27,646 bases of DNA from Burkholderia sp. (GTDB lineage: Bacteria > Pseudomonadota > Gammaproteobacteria > Burkholderiales > Burkholderiaceae), in the NCBI GenBank assembly GCA_030151225.1, contig JASLEG010000271.1, positions 1 through 27,646 of the forward strand. The letters run 5' to 3'. The position numbers were made by a program, and so were the translations under genes. Below the pieces are notes generated by a model, which was not told the DNA's origin, did no database searches, and saw only the letters and a list, made by a program, of their open reading frames with translations. Below are positions 1 to 7,785 of this stretch, piece by piece; within the stretch, counting starts at the first letter, position 1; each line of letters starts with the position of its first letter.

Positions 1-987
1 TTCGCTGCCCGGCTGGCCGAACGCGTGGCCCAAATGAAGGTCGGCGCGGGCAGCGAATTCATCATAGATGCCGTCCTGCACGTAGAAACGGTTGGTGCAG
101 ACGCAGGTCTGGCCGCTGTTGCGGTATTTCGATGCGATCGCGCCTTCCACCGCCGCGTCCAGATCGGCGTCGTCGAACACGATGAACGGCGCGTTGCCGC
201 CCAGTTCCAGCGACACCTTCTTGACCGTCGGCGCGCACTGCGCCATCAGCAGGCGGCCCACCGGCGTGGAGCCCGTGAACGACAGCTTGCGCACCGTGGC
301 GTTGCCGGTCAGCTCGCCGCCGATCGCCTTCGGGTCACCCGTCACCACGCTCAGCACGCCGGCCGGCACACCCGCGCGCTCGGCCAGCACGGCCAGCGCG
401 AAGGCCGAGAACGGCGTGGCCTCGGCCGGCTTCACCACGATCGGACAGCCCGCCGCGAGCGCCGGGCCCACCTTGCGCGTGATCATCGCGGCCGGGAAGT
501 TCCACGGCGTGATCGCGGCGCACACGCCCACCGGCTCCTTGGTCACCACGATGCGCTTGTCGCCGGCCGGCGTCGGGATGGTGTCGCCGTACACGCGCTT
601 GCCTTCCTCGCCGAACCATTCGATGAACGACGCGGCGTACAGGATTTCGCCCTTCGCCTCGGCCAGCGGCTTGCCCTGCTCGATGGTCAGGATCAGCGCG
701 AGATCGTCGGCATTGGCCAGCATCAGCTCGTACCACTTGCGCAGGATCGCGCCGCGTTCCTTCGCGGTGCGCTTGCGCCAGGCCGGCCAGGCCGCGTCGG
801 CGGCCTCGATCGCGCGGCGCGTCTCGGCGGCGCCGGCCAGCGGCACCGTGCCCACCCGCTCGCCGGTGGCCGGGTTGCGGACTTCGAAGGTCTCGCCGCT
901 CGCGGCGTCTTGCCACTCGCCGGCGATATAGGCCTGTTGACGGAACAGCGACGGATCCTTCAGTGCAGCGCTCAGTTCGTTGCTCAT
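1..987 (-). CDS. gabD: Succinate-semialdehyde dehydrogenase (partial, C-terminal part outside window)
   Basis: NAD(P)-dependent aldehyde dehydrogenase that oxidises succinate semialdehyde, the product of GabT, to succinate in the cytoplasm (last step of the GABA shunt). The 329 codons present cover the N-terminal cofactor domain and most of the catalytic domain. They start at an ATG reading MSNELSAALKDPSLFRQQAY. Visible family marks are the PWNFP motif, the catalytic Glu in SLELGGNAP (Glu261) and the catalytic Cys in GQTCVC (Cys295). Cys297, two residues on, gives the C-x-C pair seen in GabD/SSADH proteins, where it can act as a redox switch. The gene lies 75 bp downstream of gabT on the same strand, with a terminator hairpin between. 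No strong Shine-Dalgarno is seen; the start overlaps a GAGATATCTC palindrome. The family call is secure; the 3' end is beyond the left edge. Confidence 0.96.
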   Translation of the reverse strand, partial: MSNELSAALKDPSLFRQQAYIAGEWQDAASGETFEVRNPATGERVGTVPLAGAAETRRAIEAADAAWPAWRKRTAKERGAILRKWYELMLANADDLALILTIEQGKPLAEAKGEILYAASFIEWFGEEGKRVYGDTIPTPAGDKRIVVTKEPVGVCAAITPWNFPAAMITRKVGPALAAGCPIVVKPAEATPFSAFALAVLAERAGVPAGVLSVVTGDPKAIGGELTGNATVRKLSFTGSTPVGRLLMAQCAPTVKKVSLELGGNAPFIVFDDADLDAAVEGAIASKYRNSGQTCVCTNRFYVQDGIYDEFAARADLHLGHAFGQPGSE

Positions 988-1009
988 GAGATATCTCGAT
1001 ATGCAGGAT

Positions 1010-1041
1010 GAAAAACGCCGCGTTCGGGGCGAACGCGGCGT
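1010..1041 (-). terminator. Intrinsic terminator between gabT and gabD
   Basis: A perfect 12-bp inverted repeat (arms 1015-1026 and 1030-1041) encloses a 3-nt loop. Read on the minus strand it is followed by a run of T (complement of the A-run at 1011-1015). It sits just after the gabT stop and before the gabD start, so it should reduce or uncouple gabD transcription from gabT. Confidence 0.8.
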
Positions 1042-1062
1042 GTCGGGCCGGATGGGGGCGCG

Positions 1063-2346
1063 TCAGGCGGCGACGCCGACGGTTTCCTTCAGCACTTCCT
1101 CGAGGATGCCGAGCGCTTCGTCGAACACGGTGTCCTGGATCGTGAGCGGGAACAGGAAGCGCACCACGTTCGAGTACACGCCACACACCAGCAGCAGCAG
1201 GCCGCGCTCGAGCGCACGCGCCTGCACGCGCTTGGTGAAGTCGGTGTCGGGCTCCTGCGTGCCGGCCTTGAAGAACTCCACGGCCACCATCGCGCCCGGG
1301 CCGCGCACGTCGGCGATCTGCGGGATGTCCGACTGCAGGGCCGAGAGCTTCGACTTCAGCTTGTCGCCGAGTGCCGTGGCGCGTGCCTCGAGCCGTTCCT
1401 CGTCGATGATGTCGAGCACCGCGTGCGCCGCGGCCACCGCCAGCGGATTGCCGGCGTAGGTGCCGCCCAGGCCGCCGGGGGCCGCCGCGTCCATCACGTC
1501 GGCGCGGCCCACCACGCCCGACAGCGGCATGCCGCCGGCCAGGCTCTTGGCCATCGTGGTGAGGTCGGGCAGCACGTCGTAGTGCTGCATCGCGAACAGC
1601 TTGCCGGTACGCGCGAAGCCCGTCTGTACTTCGTCGGCGATCAGCACGATGCCGTGCTCGTCGCAGAGCTTGCGCAGCGCGCGCACGAAGTCGGCCGGCG
1701 CCGAGTAGAAGCCGCCTTCGCCCTGCACCGGTTCGAAGATGATCGCGGCCACGCGCTTCGGATCGATGTCGGCCTTGAACAGCATGTCGATCGCCTTCAG
1801 CGAATCGGCCACGCTCACGCCGTGCAGCGCGTTCGGGTACGGCGCGTGGAACACGTCGCCGGGGAACGGGCCGAAGTTCAGCTTGTACGGGGCGACCTTG
1901 CCGGTGAGTGCCATGCCCATCATGGTGCGGCCGTGGAAGCCGCCCGAGAACGCGATCACGCCCGGACGGCCGGTGAACGCGCGGGCCATCTTCACGGCGT
2001 TTTCCACCGCTTCCGCGCCGGTCGTGAAGAACGCGGCCTTCTTGGCCTGGTTGCCCGGCGCGCGGGCGATGATCTTCTCGGCCAGCTCGACGTAGGACGC
2101 GTACGGCACGATCTGGTAGGCAGTGTGCGTGAACAGGCCGAGCTGCTCGCTGATCGCCTTGACCAGCTTCGGATGGCGGTGGCCCGTGTTCATCACGGCG
2201 ATGCCGGCCGCGAAATCGATGAAGCGGCGGCCCTCGACGTCCCACAGCTCGGCGTTCTCGGCGCGCGCGGCGTAGAAATCGCACATCACGCCCACGCCGC
2301 GCGGGGTGGCGGCGTTCTTGCGGGCTTGCAGATCGGCATTCTTCAC
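1063..2346 (-). CDS. gabT: 4-aminobutyrate--2-oxoglutarate transaminase
   Basis: PLP-dependent class-III aminotransferase, 427 aa, the normal length for GabT. It transfers the amino group of GABA to 2-oxoglutarate, giving succinate semialdehyde and glutamate in the cytosol. Visible motifs are TTGAEAVENAVK (about 108-119) for phosphate binding, the cofactor Asp in IADEVQTGF (Asp238) and the Schiff-base lysine in TTMAKSLAGG (Lys267). The start is a GTG (complement of 2344-2346), chosen because AGGAGA lies 5 nt upstream and the protein begins in register with family members (MKNADLQARKN). gabD follows downstream past a terminator, and a MocR-type regulator is divergent upstream, so GABA-dependent activation from the shared intergenic region is likely. 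A 5-aminovalerate aminotransferase role cannot be excluded from sequence. Confidence 0.95.
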   Translation of the reverse strand: MKNADLQARKNAATPRGVGVMCDFYAARAENAELWDVEGRRFIDFAAGIAVMNTGHRHPKLVKAISEQLGLFTHTAYQIVPYASYVELAEKIIARAPGNQAKKAAFFTTGAEAVENAVKMARAFTGRPGVIAFSGGFHGRTMMGMALTGKVAPYKLNFGPFPGDVFHAPYPNALHGVSVADSLKAIDMLFKADIDPKRVAAIIFEPVQGEGGFYSAPADFVRALRKLCDEHGIVLIADEVQTGFARTGKLFAMQHYDVLPDLTTMAKSLAGGMPLSGVVGRADVMDAAAPGGLGGTYAGNPLAVAAAHAVLDIIDEERLEARATALGDKLKSKLSALQSDIPQIADVRGPGAMVAVEFFKAGTQEPDTDFTKRVQARALERGLLLLVCGVYSNVVRFLFPLTIQDTVFDEALGILEEVLKETVGVAA

Positions 2347-2437
2347 GGGGATCTCCTTCCAGTCGATACGGTTGATTCGGTTCGGTCCAACGGGGGGCCG
2401 CGCAGGGGCGGCCGGTGGAGACGACTATAATCCGACT

Positions 2438-2458
2438 TGGCTCTGAAGATCAGAGCCA
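2438..2458. promoter_or_regulatory. Perfect 9-bp inverted repeat, candidate GabR operator
   Basis: Arms TGGCTCTGA (2438-2446) and TCAGAGCCA (2450-2458) are exact reverse complements separated by 3 bp. The site lies in the gabT-gabR intergenic region, 26 bp before the regulator start. A further GAGCCA at 2476-2481 repeats the half-site in direct orientation, 23 bp (about two helical turns) after the GAGCCA at 2453-2458. MocR-family regulators are known to use repeated half-sites, so this is the obvious binding region. Binding is inferred, not shown. Confidence 0.6.
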
Positions 2459-2484
2459 TTCCGATAAATCTATGGGAGCCAATT

Positions 2485-4158
2485 TTGAGGGCGAGCGTGT
2501 TATCCGACTGGCTGGCGCAGCGCCTCGTGCGTGGCGGCGGCGCGCAGCCCGTGTACCGGCAGCTGCACCGGCTGCTGCAGCAGGCGATCCTGTCGCGCGA
2601 GCTGCCGGCCGGCACGCGCGTGCCGTCGTCGCGGCTGCTCGCGGCCGAGCTCGGCATCGCGCGCAACACGGTCACGCAGGTGTACGAGCAGCTCGTGCTG
2701 GAAGGCTACGTGACCTCGGCCACCGGGCGCGGCACCTTCGTGGCCGACACCTCGCCCGACGAGATCGTGGGCGAGCGCGACGGCGCCGATGCGCCGGGCG
2801 GCGCGGGCGGTGCGCATGCGCACGTCGCGCGCGGGGCGCGATCGGGGGCCGGCGGGCGCGGTGGCGCGATGGAGGCGGCCGCGGCGGATGCCGGGGCGTT
2901 TCCCCCGCGTTTCGATGCCGGCGCGGTGCCCGATCCCGCGTCGGAAGCCGGCATCTCGCCGGTGGCCGCGCTGCGCGGGCCGATCGCGCGTTCGCTGTCG
3001 GCCCGCGGGGCACGGCTGGTGGAGGGCGCCGGGGTGTCGAAGCGCCAGGGCGGCGCGTTCATGCCCGGCGTGCCCGATGTGTCGCGTTTCCCGGCGCGGA
3101 TCTGGACGCGGCTGCACAACAAGTACTGGCGCCGGCTGCGCCCCGATCTGCTGACCTACGCGCCGGGCGGCGGCCTCGCCTCGATGCGCGAGGCGCTGGC
3201 CGACTACCTGCGCACCTCGCGCTCGGTGCGCTGCTCGCCCGAGCAGATCGTGATCACCACCGGCATCCACCAGTCGATCGACCTGGCCGTGCGCCTGCTG
3301 ACCGATCCCGGCGACGTGATCTGGACCGAGGATCCGTGCTACTGGGGCGTGCGCAGCGTGCTGCACGTGTCCGGGCTGACCACCCGGCCGATTCCCGTCG
3401 ACGACGAAGGCATCGCGCCGGGCCCCGAGGATCTGGCCACGCCACCGAAGCTGATGCTCGTCACGCCGTCGCACCAGTATCCGCTCGGCATGGTGATGAG
3501 CCTCGCGCGGCGGCGCATGCTGCTCGAATACGCGCGTCAGCACGGCGCGTGGATCATCGAGGACGACTACGACAGCGAGTTCCGCTACGGCAGCCGGCCG
3601 CTCGCCTCGCTGCAGGGGCTCGACACGAGCGGGCAGGTGATCTACGTGGGGAGCTTCGGCAAGACGCTGTTTCCGGGGCTGCGGGTCGGCTATCTGGTGG
3701 CGCCGGAGCCGCTCGCGCAGAGCTTCGCGACCGCGAGCGCCGAGCTGTATCGCGAGGGGCAGCTGCTGCAGCAGGCCGTGCTGGCCGAGTTCATCGCCGA
3801 GGGGCATTTCGTCTCGCACATCCGCAAGATGCGCGCGCTGTACGGGCTGCGGCGGCAGACCCTGCTCGATGCGCTGGCGCGCCGTTACGGCGACGCGCTG
3901 CCGGCCGTGGGCGGCGATGCCGGGCTGCATCTCGTGATGCGCCTGCCCGACGGCACCGACGACCGCGCCGTGGCGCAGGCCGCGCTCGAGCGCAACATCG
4001 TGGTGCGCGCGCTGTCGGGCTATTACGCGGATGCGTCGCGCGCGGCGCCGGGGCTGCTGCTCGGTTATGCGTGCGTGCCGGAGGACGAGATCGGCGCGGC
4101 ATTCGAGATGCTGGGCGAGGCGATCGATGCGGTGGGTGGGGGGAAGCGGGGCGGCTAG
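2485..4158 (+). CDS. gabR: MocR/GabR-family transcriptional regulator (GntR wHTH + aminotransferase-like domain)
   Basis: PLP-binding regulator predicted to activate the divergent gabT in response to GABA. An N-terminal GntR winged helix (about residues 5-75; ELPAGTRVPSSRLLAAELG, NTVTQVYEQL) is joined to a class-I aminotransferase fold whose PLP lysine is in YVGSFGKTLFPGLR (Lys393). The TTG at 2485 is preferred (557 aa, MRASVLSDWLAQRL): it has GGGAG six nt upstream and leaves the palindrome at 2438-2458 outside the gene. An in-frame TTG at 2437 would add 16 residues and put the palindrome inside the gene. The interdomain linker is unusually long and Ala/Gly-rich (about residues 80-155). The gene converges on the EamA gene 18 bp downstream. 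The gabR name rests on position next to gabT; the MocR family call is firm. Confidence 0.88.
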   Translation: MRASVLSDWLAQRLVRGGGAQPVYRQLHRLLQQAILSRELPAGTRVPSSRLLAAELGIARNTVTQVYEQLVLEGYVTSATGRGTFVADTSPDEIVGERDGADAPGGAGGAHAHVARGARSGAGGRGGAMEAAAADAGAFPPRFDAGAVPDPASEAGISPVAALRGPIARSLSARGARLVEGAGVSKRQGGAFMPGVPDVSRFPARIWTRLHNKYWRRLRPDLLTYAPGGGLASMREALADYLRTSRSVRCSPEQIVITTGIHQSIDLAVRLLTDPGDVIWTEDPCYWGVRSVLHVSGLTTRPIPVDDEGIAPGPEDLATPPKLMLVTPSHQYPLGMVMSLARRRMLLEYARQHGAWIIEDDYDSEFRYGSRPLASLQGLDTSGQVIYVGSFGKTLFPGLRVGYLVAPEPLAQSFATASAELYREGQLLQQAVLAEFIAEGHFVSHIRKMRALYGLRRQTLLDALARRYGDALPAVGGDAGLHLVMRLPDGTDDRAVAQAALERNIVVRALSGYYADASRAAPGLLLGYACVPEDEIGAAFEMLGEAIDAVGGGKRGG

Positions 4159-4176
4159 GGCGCGTCGCTGCGAGCC

Positions 4177-5013
4177 TCACATCCGTATCAGCACCGCCCC
4201 CGCCACCACCATCACGCACGCGCCGATCCGCCGCGCCGTGGGTTGCTCGCGCATCGCGAACCAGCCGATGCCGATCGCGAAGATCGAGCTGGTCTCGCGC
4301 AGCGCCGACACCGCTGCCACCGGCAGGTGCCGATAGGCGAGCGTGACGATCGCATAGGCCGCCAGCGCGCAGGTGCCCGCACCCACGCCGCGCCACAGGG
4401 CGGCGCGCGGCGCCACGAGCGCGCGCGGGCCGCCGCGCAGCGCGCAGACCAGCGCGAACTGCGGCACGTTCCAGAGCAGATAGACCCAGCAGATGTAGGA
4501 CAGCGAATTGCCGGCGAGCCGCACGCCGATGCCGTCCACCACCGAATACGTGGCGATGAACACGCCCGTGAGCACCGCGTAGGGCACGCTCTCGCCCGAC
4601 AGGCGCAGCCCGCGCCGCAGCGCCAGCGACATGATCCCGCCCGACACCAGCGCGATGCCGGCCAGCGCGAACATCGACGGCCTTTCCCCCAGCGCGACGA
4701 ACGCGAACAGCGTGACCAGCAGTGGCGAGCTGCCCCGCGCGATCGGATAGATCTGGCTGAACTCGCCGCTGCGATACGCGCGCAGCAGCGCGAGGCAGTA
4801 GCCGAACTCGAGCAGCGCCGACGCCGCGATGTAGGGCCAGGCCGCGGGCGCCGGCGCGGGCAGCCACAGCGCGCCGGCCACGCCGGCCGCGATGTAGGGC
4901 ACGGCCATCGTGCCGAGCTGGATCACGCGATCCTCGCTGACATGCAGGAACGCGTTCCACACCGCGTGCAGCAGCGCGGAGAACAGCACGAGGGCGACGA
5001 GCAGATGATCCAT
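4177..5013 (-). CDS. EamA/DMT-family transporter
   Basis: Inner-membrane carrier of the drug/metabolite transporter superfamily, 278 aa from the ATG at 5013 (MDHLLVALVLFSALLHAVWN). It shows about ten hydrophobic segments in two EamA repeats; each repeat begins with an amphipathic-then-hydrophobic helix, and the second carries the typical loop before VSALRETSSIFAIGIGWF. An in-frame TTG at 5082 would add 23 polar residues before the first membrane helix, so the internal ATG is preferred, although no strong ribosome site is visible for either. The substrate is unknown; relatives export amino acids or metabolites. The gene is divergent from selD and convergent with the MocR gene, so it is probably a single-gene unit. 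Confidence 0.8.
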   Translation of the reverse strand: MDHLLVALVLFSALLHAVWNAFLHVSEDRVIQLGTMAVPYIAAGVAGALWLPAPAPAAWPYIAASALLEFGYCLALLRAYRSGEFSQIYPIARGSSPLLVTLFAFVALGERPSMFALAGIALVSGGIMSLALRRGLRLSGESVPYAVLTGVFIATYSVVDGIGVRLAGNSLSYICWVYLLWNVPQFALVCALRGGPRALVAPRAALWRGVGAGTCALAAYAIVTLAYRHLPVAAVSALRETSSIFAIGIGWFAMREQPTARRIGACVMVVAGAVLIRM

Positions 5014-5216
5014 GACGGGCTGGGCGACGACGGGAGCGAACAGGGGTTCGACCGAAACGCGGGTCGACCGATTTTGTGGCAATGATGTGTAAAATGCGGC
5101 AAGTCGTGCATTATCTCCGCGCGCCGCCGTCTCGCCAAGTGTCCGTTTCGTGACGCGCGCGGATTGCCGATAATGGGCGCTTGCGCATCCCCGCGCGCCC
5201 GAACCGGATCCCCGCC

Positions 5217-6284
5217 ATGGCTGCCACCCAGATCTCCCCGAACGATGCCGTGCCGCGCCTGACGAGCCTTTCGCATGGCGGCGGCTGCGGCTGCAAGATC
5301 GCGCCGGGCGTGCTGGCCGAGTTGCTGCGGCGCACCGCGCCGCCCGCGCTGTTTCCCGACCTGCTGGTGGGCACCGACACCGCCGACGACGCGGCCGTGT
5401 ATCGCCTCAACGACGAGCAGGCGATCGTGGCCACCACCGATTTCTTCATGCCGATCGTCGACGATCCGTTCGACTTCGGCCGCATCGCCGCCACCAACGC
5501 GCTGTCCGACGTCTACGCGATGGGCGGCACGCCGATCCTCGCGCTGGCGCTGGTGGGCATGCCGATCAACGTGTTGCCGCACGACATCATCGCCGCGGTG
5601 CTGAAGGGCGGCGAGGCGGTGTGCGCGGCGGCCGGCATCCCCGTGGCGGGCGGCCATTCGATCGATTCGGTCGAGCCGATCTACGGGCTCGCGGCGATCG
5701 GGCTCGTGCATCCGTCGCGCGTGAAGCGCAATGCCGCGGCGCGCGCCGGCGACGTGCTCGTGCTCGGCAAGCCGCTCGGCGTGGGCGTGCTGTCGGCTGC
5801 GCTGAAGCAGGACCGGCTCGACGCGGCCGGCTACGCCGCGATGATCGCGGCCACCACCCGGCTGAACCGGCCCGGCACCGCACTGGCCGCGCTGCCGGGC
5901 GTGCACGCGATGACCGACGTGACCGGCTTCGGCCTGCTCGGGCACACGCTCGAGATGGCGCGCGGCGCGCAACTGACGGCGCGCGTGCATTACGACGCGC
6001 TGCCGTGGCTCGCGGGTGTGCAGGCGTTCGCCGAGGCCGGCGTGATCACCGGCGCGTCGGCTCGCAACTGGGCTTCGTACGGCGCCGACGTGCGGCTCGG
6101 TGCGCCTCTGCCGGCGGTCGCCCGGACGCTGCTGACCGATCCGCAAACCTCCGGCGGCCTGCTCGTGGCCTGCGCGCCGGAGGTGGTTGATGCAGTGCTG
6201 GCCTGCTTCCACGCCGACGGCTTCGCGCAGGCGGCCGTGATCGGCGAATTCGCGGATGGCGTGGCGCGAGTGGATGTGCACTGA
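5217..6284 (+). CDS. selD: Selenide, water dikinase (selenophosphate synthase)
   Basis: Makes selenophosphate from selenide and ATP, the selenium donor for selenocysteine and for 2-selenouridine in tRNA. 355 aa from the ATG at 5217 (MAATQISPNDAVPRL). The glycine-rich N-terminus carries the catalytic pair in SHGGGCGCK (Cys24, Lys27); cysteine rather than selenocysteine is encoded at the active site. Metal/ATP-binding acidic motifs GTDTADDAAVY and ATTDFFMPIVDDPF follow, then the AIRS-type C-terminal domain (MTDVTGFGLLGH, LLTDPQTSGGLLVA). A TTG further upstream (5181) is in frame but lacks support. The usual partners (selA, selB, or the selenouridine synthase selU/mnmH) are not in the window. 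dmeR follows after 28 bp on the same strand. Confidence 0.95.
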   Translation: MAATQISPNDAVPRLTSLSHGGGCGCKIAPGVLAELLRRTAPPALFPDLLVGTDTADDAAVYRLNDEQAIVATTDFFMPIVDDPFDFGRIAATNALSDVYAMGGTPILALALVGMPINVLPHDIIAAVLKGGEAVCAAAGIPVAGGHSIDSVEPIYGLAAIGLVHPSRVKRNAAARAGDVLVLGKPLGVGVLSAALKQDRLDAAGYAAMIAATTRLNRPGTALAALPGVHAMTDVTGFGLLGHTLEMARGAQLTARVHYDALPWLAGVQAFAEAGVITGASARNWASYGADVRLGAPLPAVARTLLTDPQTSGGLLVACAPEVVDAVLACFHADGFAQAAVIGEFADGVARVDVH

Positions 6285-6312
6285 AGCGACCTGAAAGAAG
6301 CTGCTGAACCGG

Positions 6313-6549
6313 GTGTGCCGCATCAAGGGGCAACTCGAGGCGGTCGAGCGCGCGCTCGAGGAAGAGCACGGCTGCAGCGACATCCTGCTGCGGCTGACGA
6401 GCTGTCGCGGCACGATGAACGGGCTGCTGGCCGCAGTGCTCGAATCGCACATTCGCGAGCATCTGACCGATATAGCGATGGATCATGACGAAGCCGACGG
6501 CAGCGCGACCGAGCAGTTGATCGAGGTCGTCCACAGTTATTTCAAGTAG
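6313..6549 (+). CDS. dmeR: CsoR/RcnR/FrmR-family metal-responsive repressor, 5' end irregular
   Basis: Small all-helical repressor predicted to bind Co/Ni and control the dmeF exporter immediately downstream (16 bp). From the GTG at 6313 it is 78 aa; relatives are about 90 aa. The Cys of the family metal site is in EHGCSDIL (Cys21 here, equivalent to Cys35 of FrmR/RcnR) and the His ligand is in LESHIREH. The codons just upstream still read KKLLNR, which continues the family's first helix (KKLLNRVCRIKGQ), but an in-frame TGA at 6292-6294 blocks any longer ORF and no ATG/GTG/TTG lies between it and 6313. Either the N-terminus has been lost, a CTG (6301 or 6304) is used, or a small deletion near GAAAGAAG broke the start. 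Loss of the N-terminus would remove residues that contribute to metal or aldehyde sensing in this family. Confidence 0.72.
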   Translation: MCRIKGQLEAVERALEEEHGCSDILLRLTSCRGTMNGLLAAVLESHIREHLTDIAMDHDEADGSATEQLIEVVHSYFK

Positions 6550-6565
6550 ACGCGACGAGGATGCA

Positions 6566-7528
6566 ATGAACGAACCCTTCCGCGGTGGCCGGCACGAACA
6601 CGTGTTCCTCGGCACCGAACATGCGCGCCGCGAGCGGCGTACCTGGTTCGTCATTGCGCTATGCACGCTCACGATGGCGGCCGAGATCGGGGGCGGCTGG
6701 CAGTTCGGCTCGCTCGCGCTGGTGGCCGACGGGCTGCACATGTCCACGCACGCGGGCGCGATGCTGATCGCCGCGCTGGCCTACACCTACGCGCGGCGGC
6801 ATGCGCGCGATCCGCGCTATTCGTTCGGCACCGGCAAGCTCGGCGATCTGGCCGGCTTCACGAGTGCCGTCGCGCTCGCGCTGATCTCGCTGCTGATCGG
6901 CTACGAGGCCGTGATGCGGCTGGTGGATCCGGTGCCGATCCGCTTTGGCGAGGCGATTCCGATCGCGGTGCTCGGGCTGGTCGTGAACATCGGTTGCGCG
7001 TGGCTGCTCGGCGGCGAGCATCATCATCACGGGCACGGCCATGATCACGAGCATGCGCATGAACATGCGCACGCGGCCGAACCCGCGCATCACGCACGCG
7101 ACCACAATTTCCGCGCGGCCTATCTGCACGTGATCGGCGACGCCGTGGTGTCGGTGCTCGCGATCGCCGGCCTGTTCGCGGCGCGGGCGTTCGGCTGGAC
7201 CTGGATGGATCCGCTGGCCGGCATCGTGGGCGCGCTGGTTATCGCGAACTGGTCGTTCGTGCTGATTCGCGACACCGGTGCCACGCTGCTCGACATGACG
7301 CCCGATCCCGCGCTCGCGGCACGCATCCGCGAGTGCATCGAGCGCGACGGCGACGCCGTGCTGGACCTGCATCTGTGGCGCCTCGGCCCGGGCCATCTGA
7401 GCGCCGCGCTGTCGGTGGAGACGGCCGGGCCGCGCGATGCGCGTTTCTATCATCGGCGCCTGGCCGACGTGGACGGCCTCTCGCATCTGACCATCGAAGT
7501 GATGCCGGCCGCGCACGCGCACGGCTGA
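6566..7528 (+). CDS. dmeF: DmeF-type cation diffusion facilitator (Co2+/Ni2+ exporter)
   Basis: Inner-membrane CDF antiporter, 320 aa, expelling divalent metal from the cytosol in exchange for protons. Six hydrophobic helices are evident. The TM2 metal site lies in VADGLHMSTH (Asp55, His58) and the TM5 site in LHVIGDAVVS (His188, Asp192). A long histidine-rich cytoplasmic loop spans about residues 152-181 (EHHHHGHGHDHEHAHEHAHA). The short N-terminal segment with several His (RGGRHEHVFLGTEHARRERR) is typical of DmeF rather than ZitB/CzcD. The start at 6566 has GAGGA four nt upstream. Pairing with an RcnR-like regulator matches the dmeRF operons described in Agrobacterium and Rhizobium. A strong hairpin follows the stop. 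Confidence 0.9.
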   Translation: MNEPFRGGRHEHVFLGTEHARRERRTWFVIALCTLTMAAEIGGGWQFGSLALVADGLHMSTHAGAMLIAALAYTYARRHARDPRYSFGTGKLGDLAGFTSAVALALISLLIGYEAVMRLVDPVPIRFGEAIPIAVLGLVVNIGCAWLLGGEHHHHGHGHDHEHAHEHAHAAEPAHHARDHNFRAAYLHVIGDAVVSVLAIAGLFAARAFGWTWMDPLAGIVGALVIANWSFVLIRDTGATLLDMTPDPALAARIRECIERDGDAVLDLHLWRLGPGHLSAALSVETAGPRDARFYHRRLADVDGLSHLTIEVMPAAHAHG

Positions 7529-7538
7529 CTCGCCTTCC

Positions 7539-7562
7539 GGCGCGATCGGCTCCGATCGCGCC
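7539..7562 (+). terminator. Probable terminator of dmeR-dmeF
   Basis: An 11-bp perfect inverted repeat (arms 7539-7549 and 7552-7562) lies 10 bp after the dmeF stop and is followed by a short T stretch (CGTTTCC). The apical loop is tight and the T-tract weak, so it may act as a leaky terminator or an mRNA-stabilising hairpin. Confidence 0.55.
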
Positions 7563-7666
7563 CGTTTCCTCCCGCCGTCGTCCTCGCGTGCCGTTTTTCA
7601 GGCCGCTTCCCGAATTCCGTTAAGCTGTTCGACGGCGTGGCAGCGACGCAGCGTGCCGCCACCGCC

Positions 7667-7694
7667 TTCGTCGTGCCTTCCGCGTCACGACGAA
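7667..7694. promoter_or_regulatory. Spaced inverted repeat upstream of the nucleoside permease-like gene
   Basis: Arms TTCGTCGTG (7667-7675) and CACGACGAA (7686-7694) are perfect reverse complements separated by 10 bp, about 90 bp before the start at 7786. The spacing suits a dimeric regulator touching two successive major grooves, but it could equally be a hairpin in the leader. The rest of the 7529-7785 intergenic stretch shows no other recognisable signal. Confidence 0.35.
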
Positions 7695-7785
7695 ACGATG
7701 TGTGCGCGATGCCGGAGGGCCCTGTCGCGCATGCATCCGCAGTGTCCGATAGCCGTTCTCAACACTCCATTCACAAGGAACGACG

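Noticed and set aside
335..2284. 649-codon minus-strand ORF spanning gabT and gabD
   Set aside because: Arg-rich translation with no family features; it is a shadow frame of the two real genes caused by high GC.
2426..2431. TATAAT as the -10 box of the MocR gene
   Set aside because: No acceptable -35 hexamer 16-18 bp upstream and it lies before the palindrome; it may be chance or serve another promoter.
2500..3930. 476-codon ORF antisense to the MocR gene, and the 643-codon plus-strand ORF at 2415-4346
   Set aside because: Compositionally biased alternative frames of the regulator; no motifs, and the MocR frame is fully accounted for.
6292..6294. In-frame TGA of dmeR read as selenocysteine, given the adjacent selD
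   Set aside because: The position corresponds to a Lys/Glu in the family, not a Cys. No clear SECIS-type hairpin could be distinguished from general GC-rich pairing, and a one-base deletion explains the frame better.
4923..6452. 509-codon ORF antisense to selD and dmeR
   Set aside because: His/Arg/Gly-rich shadow frame; selD carries complete catalytic motifs on the other strand.
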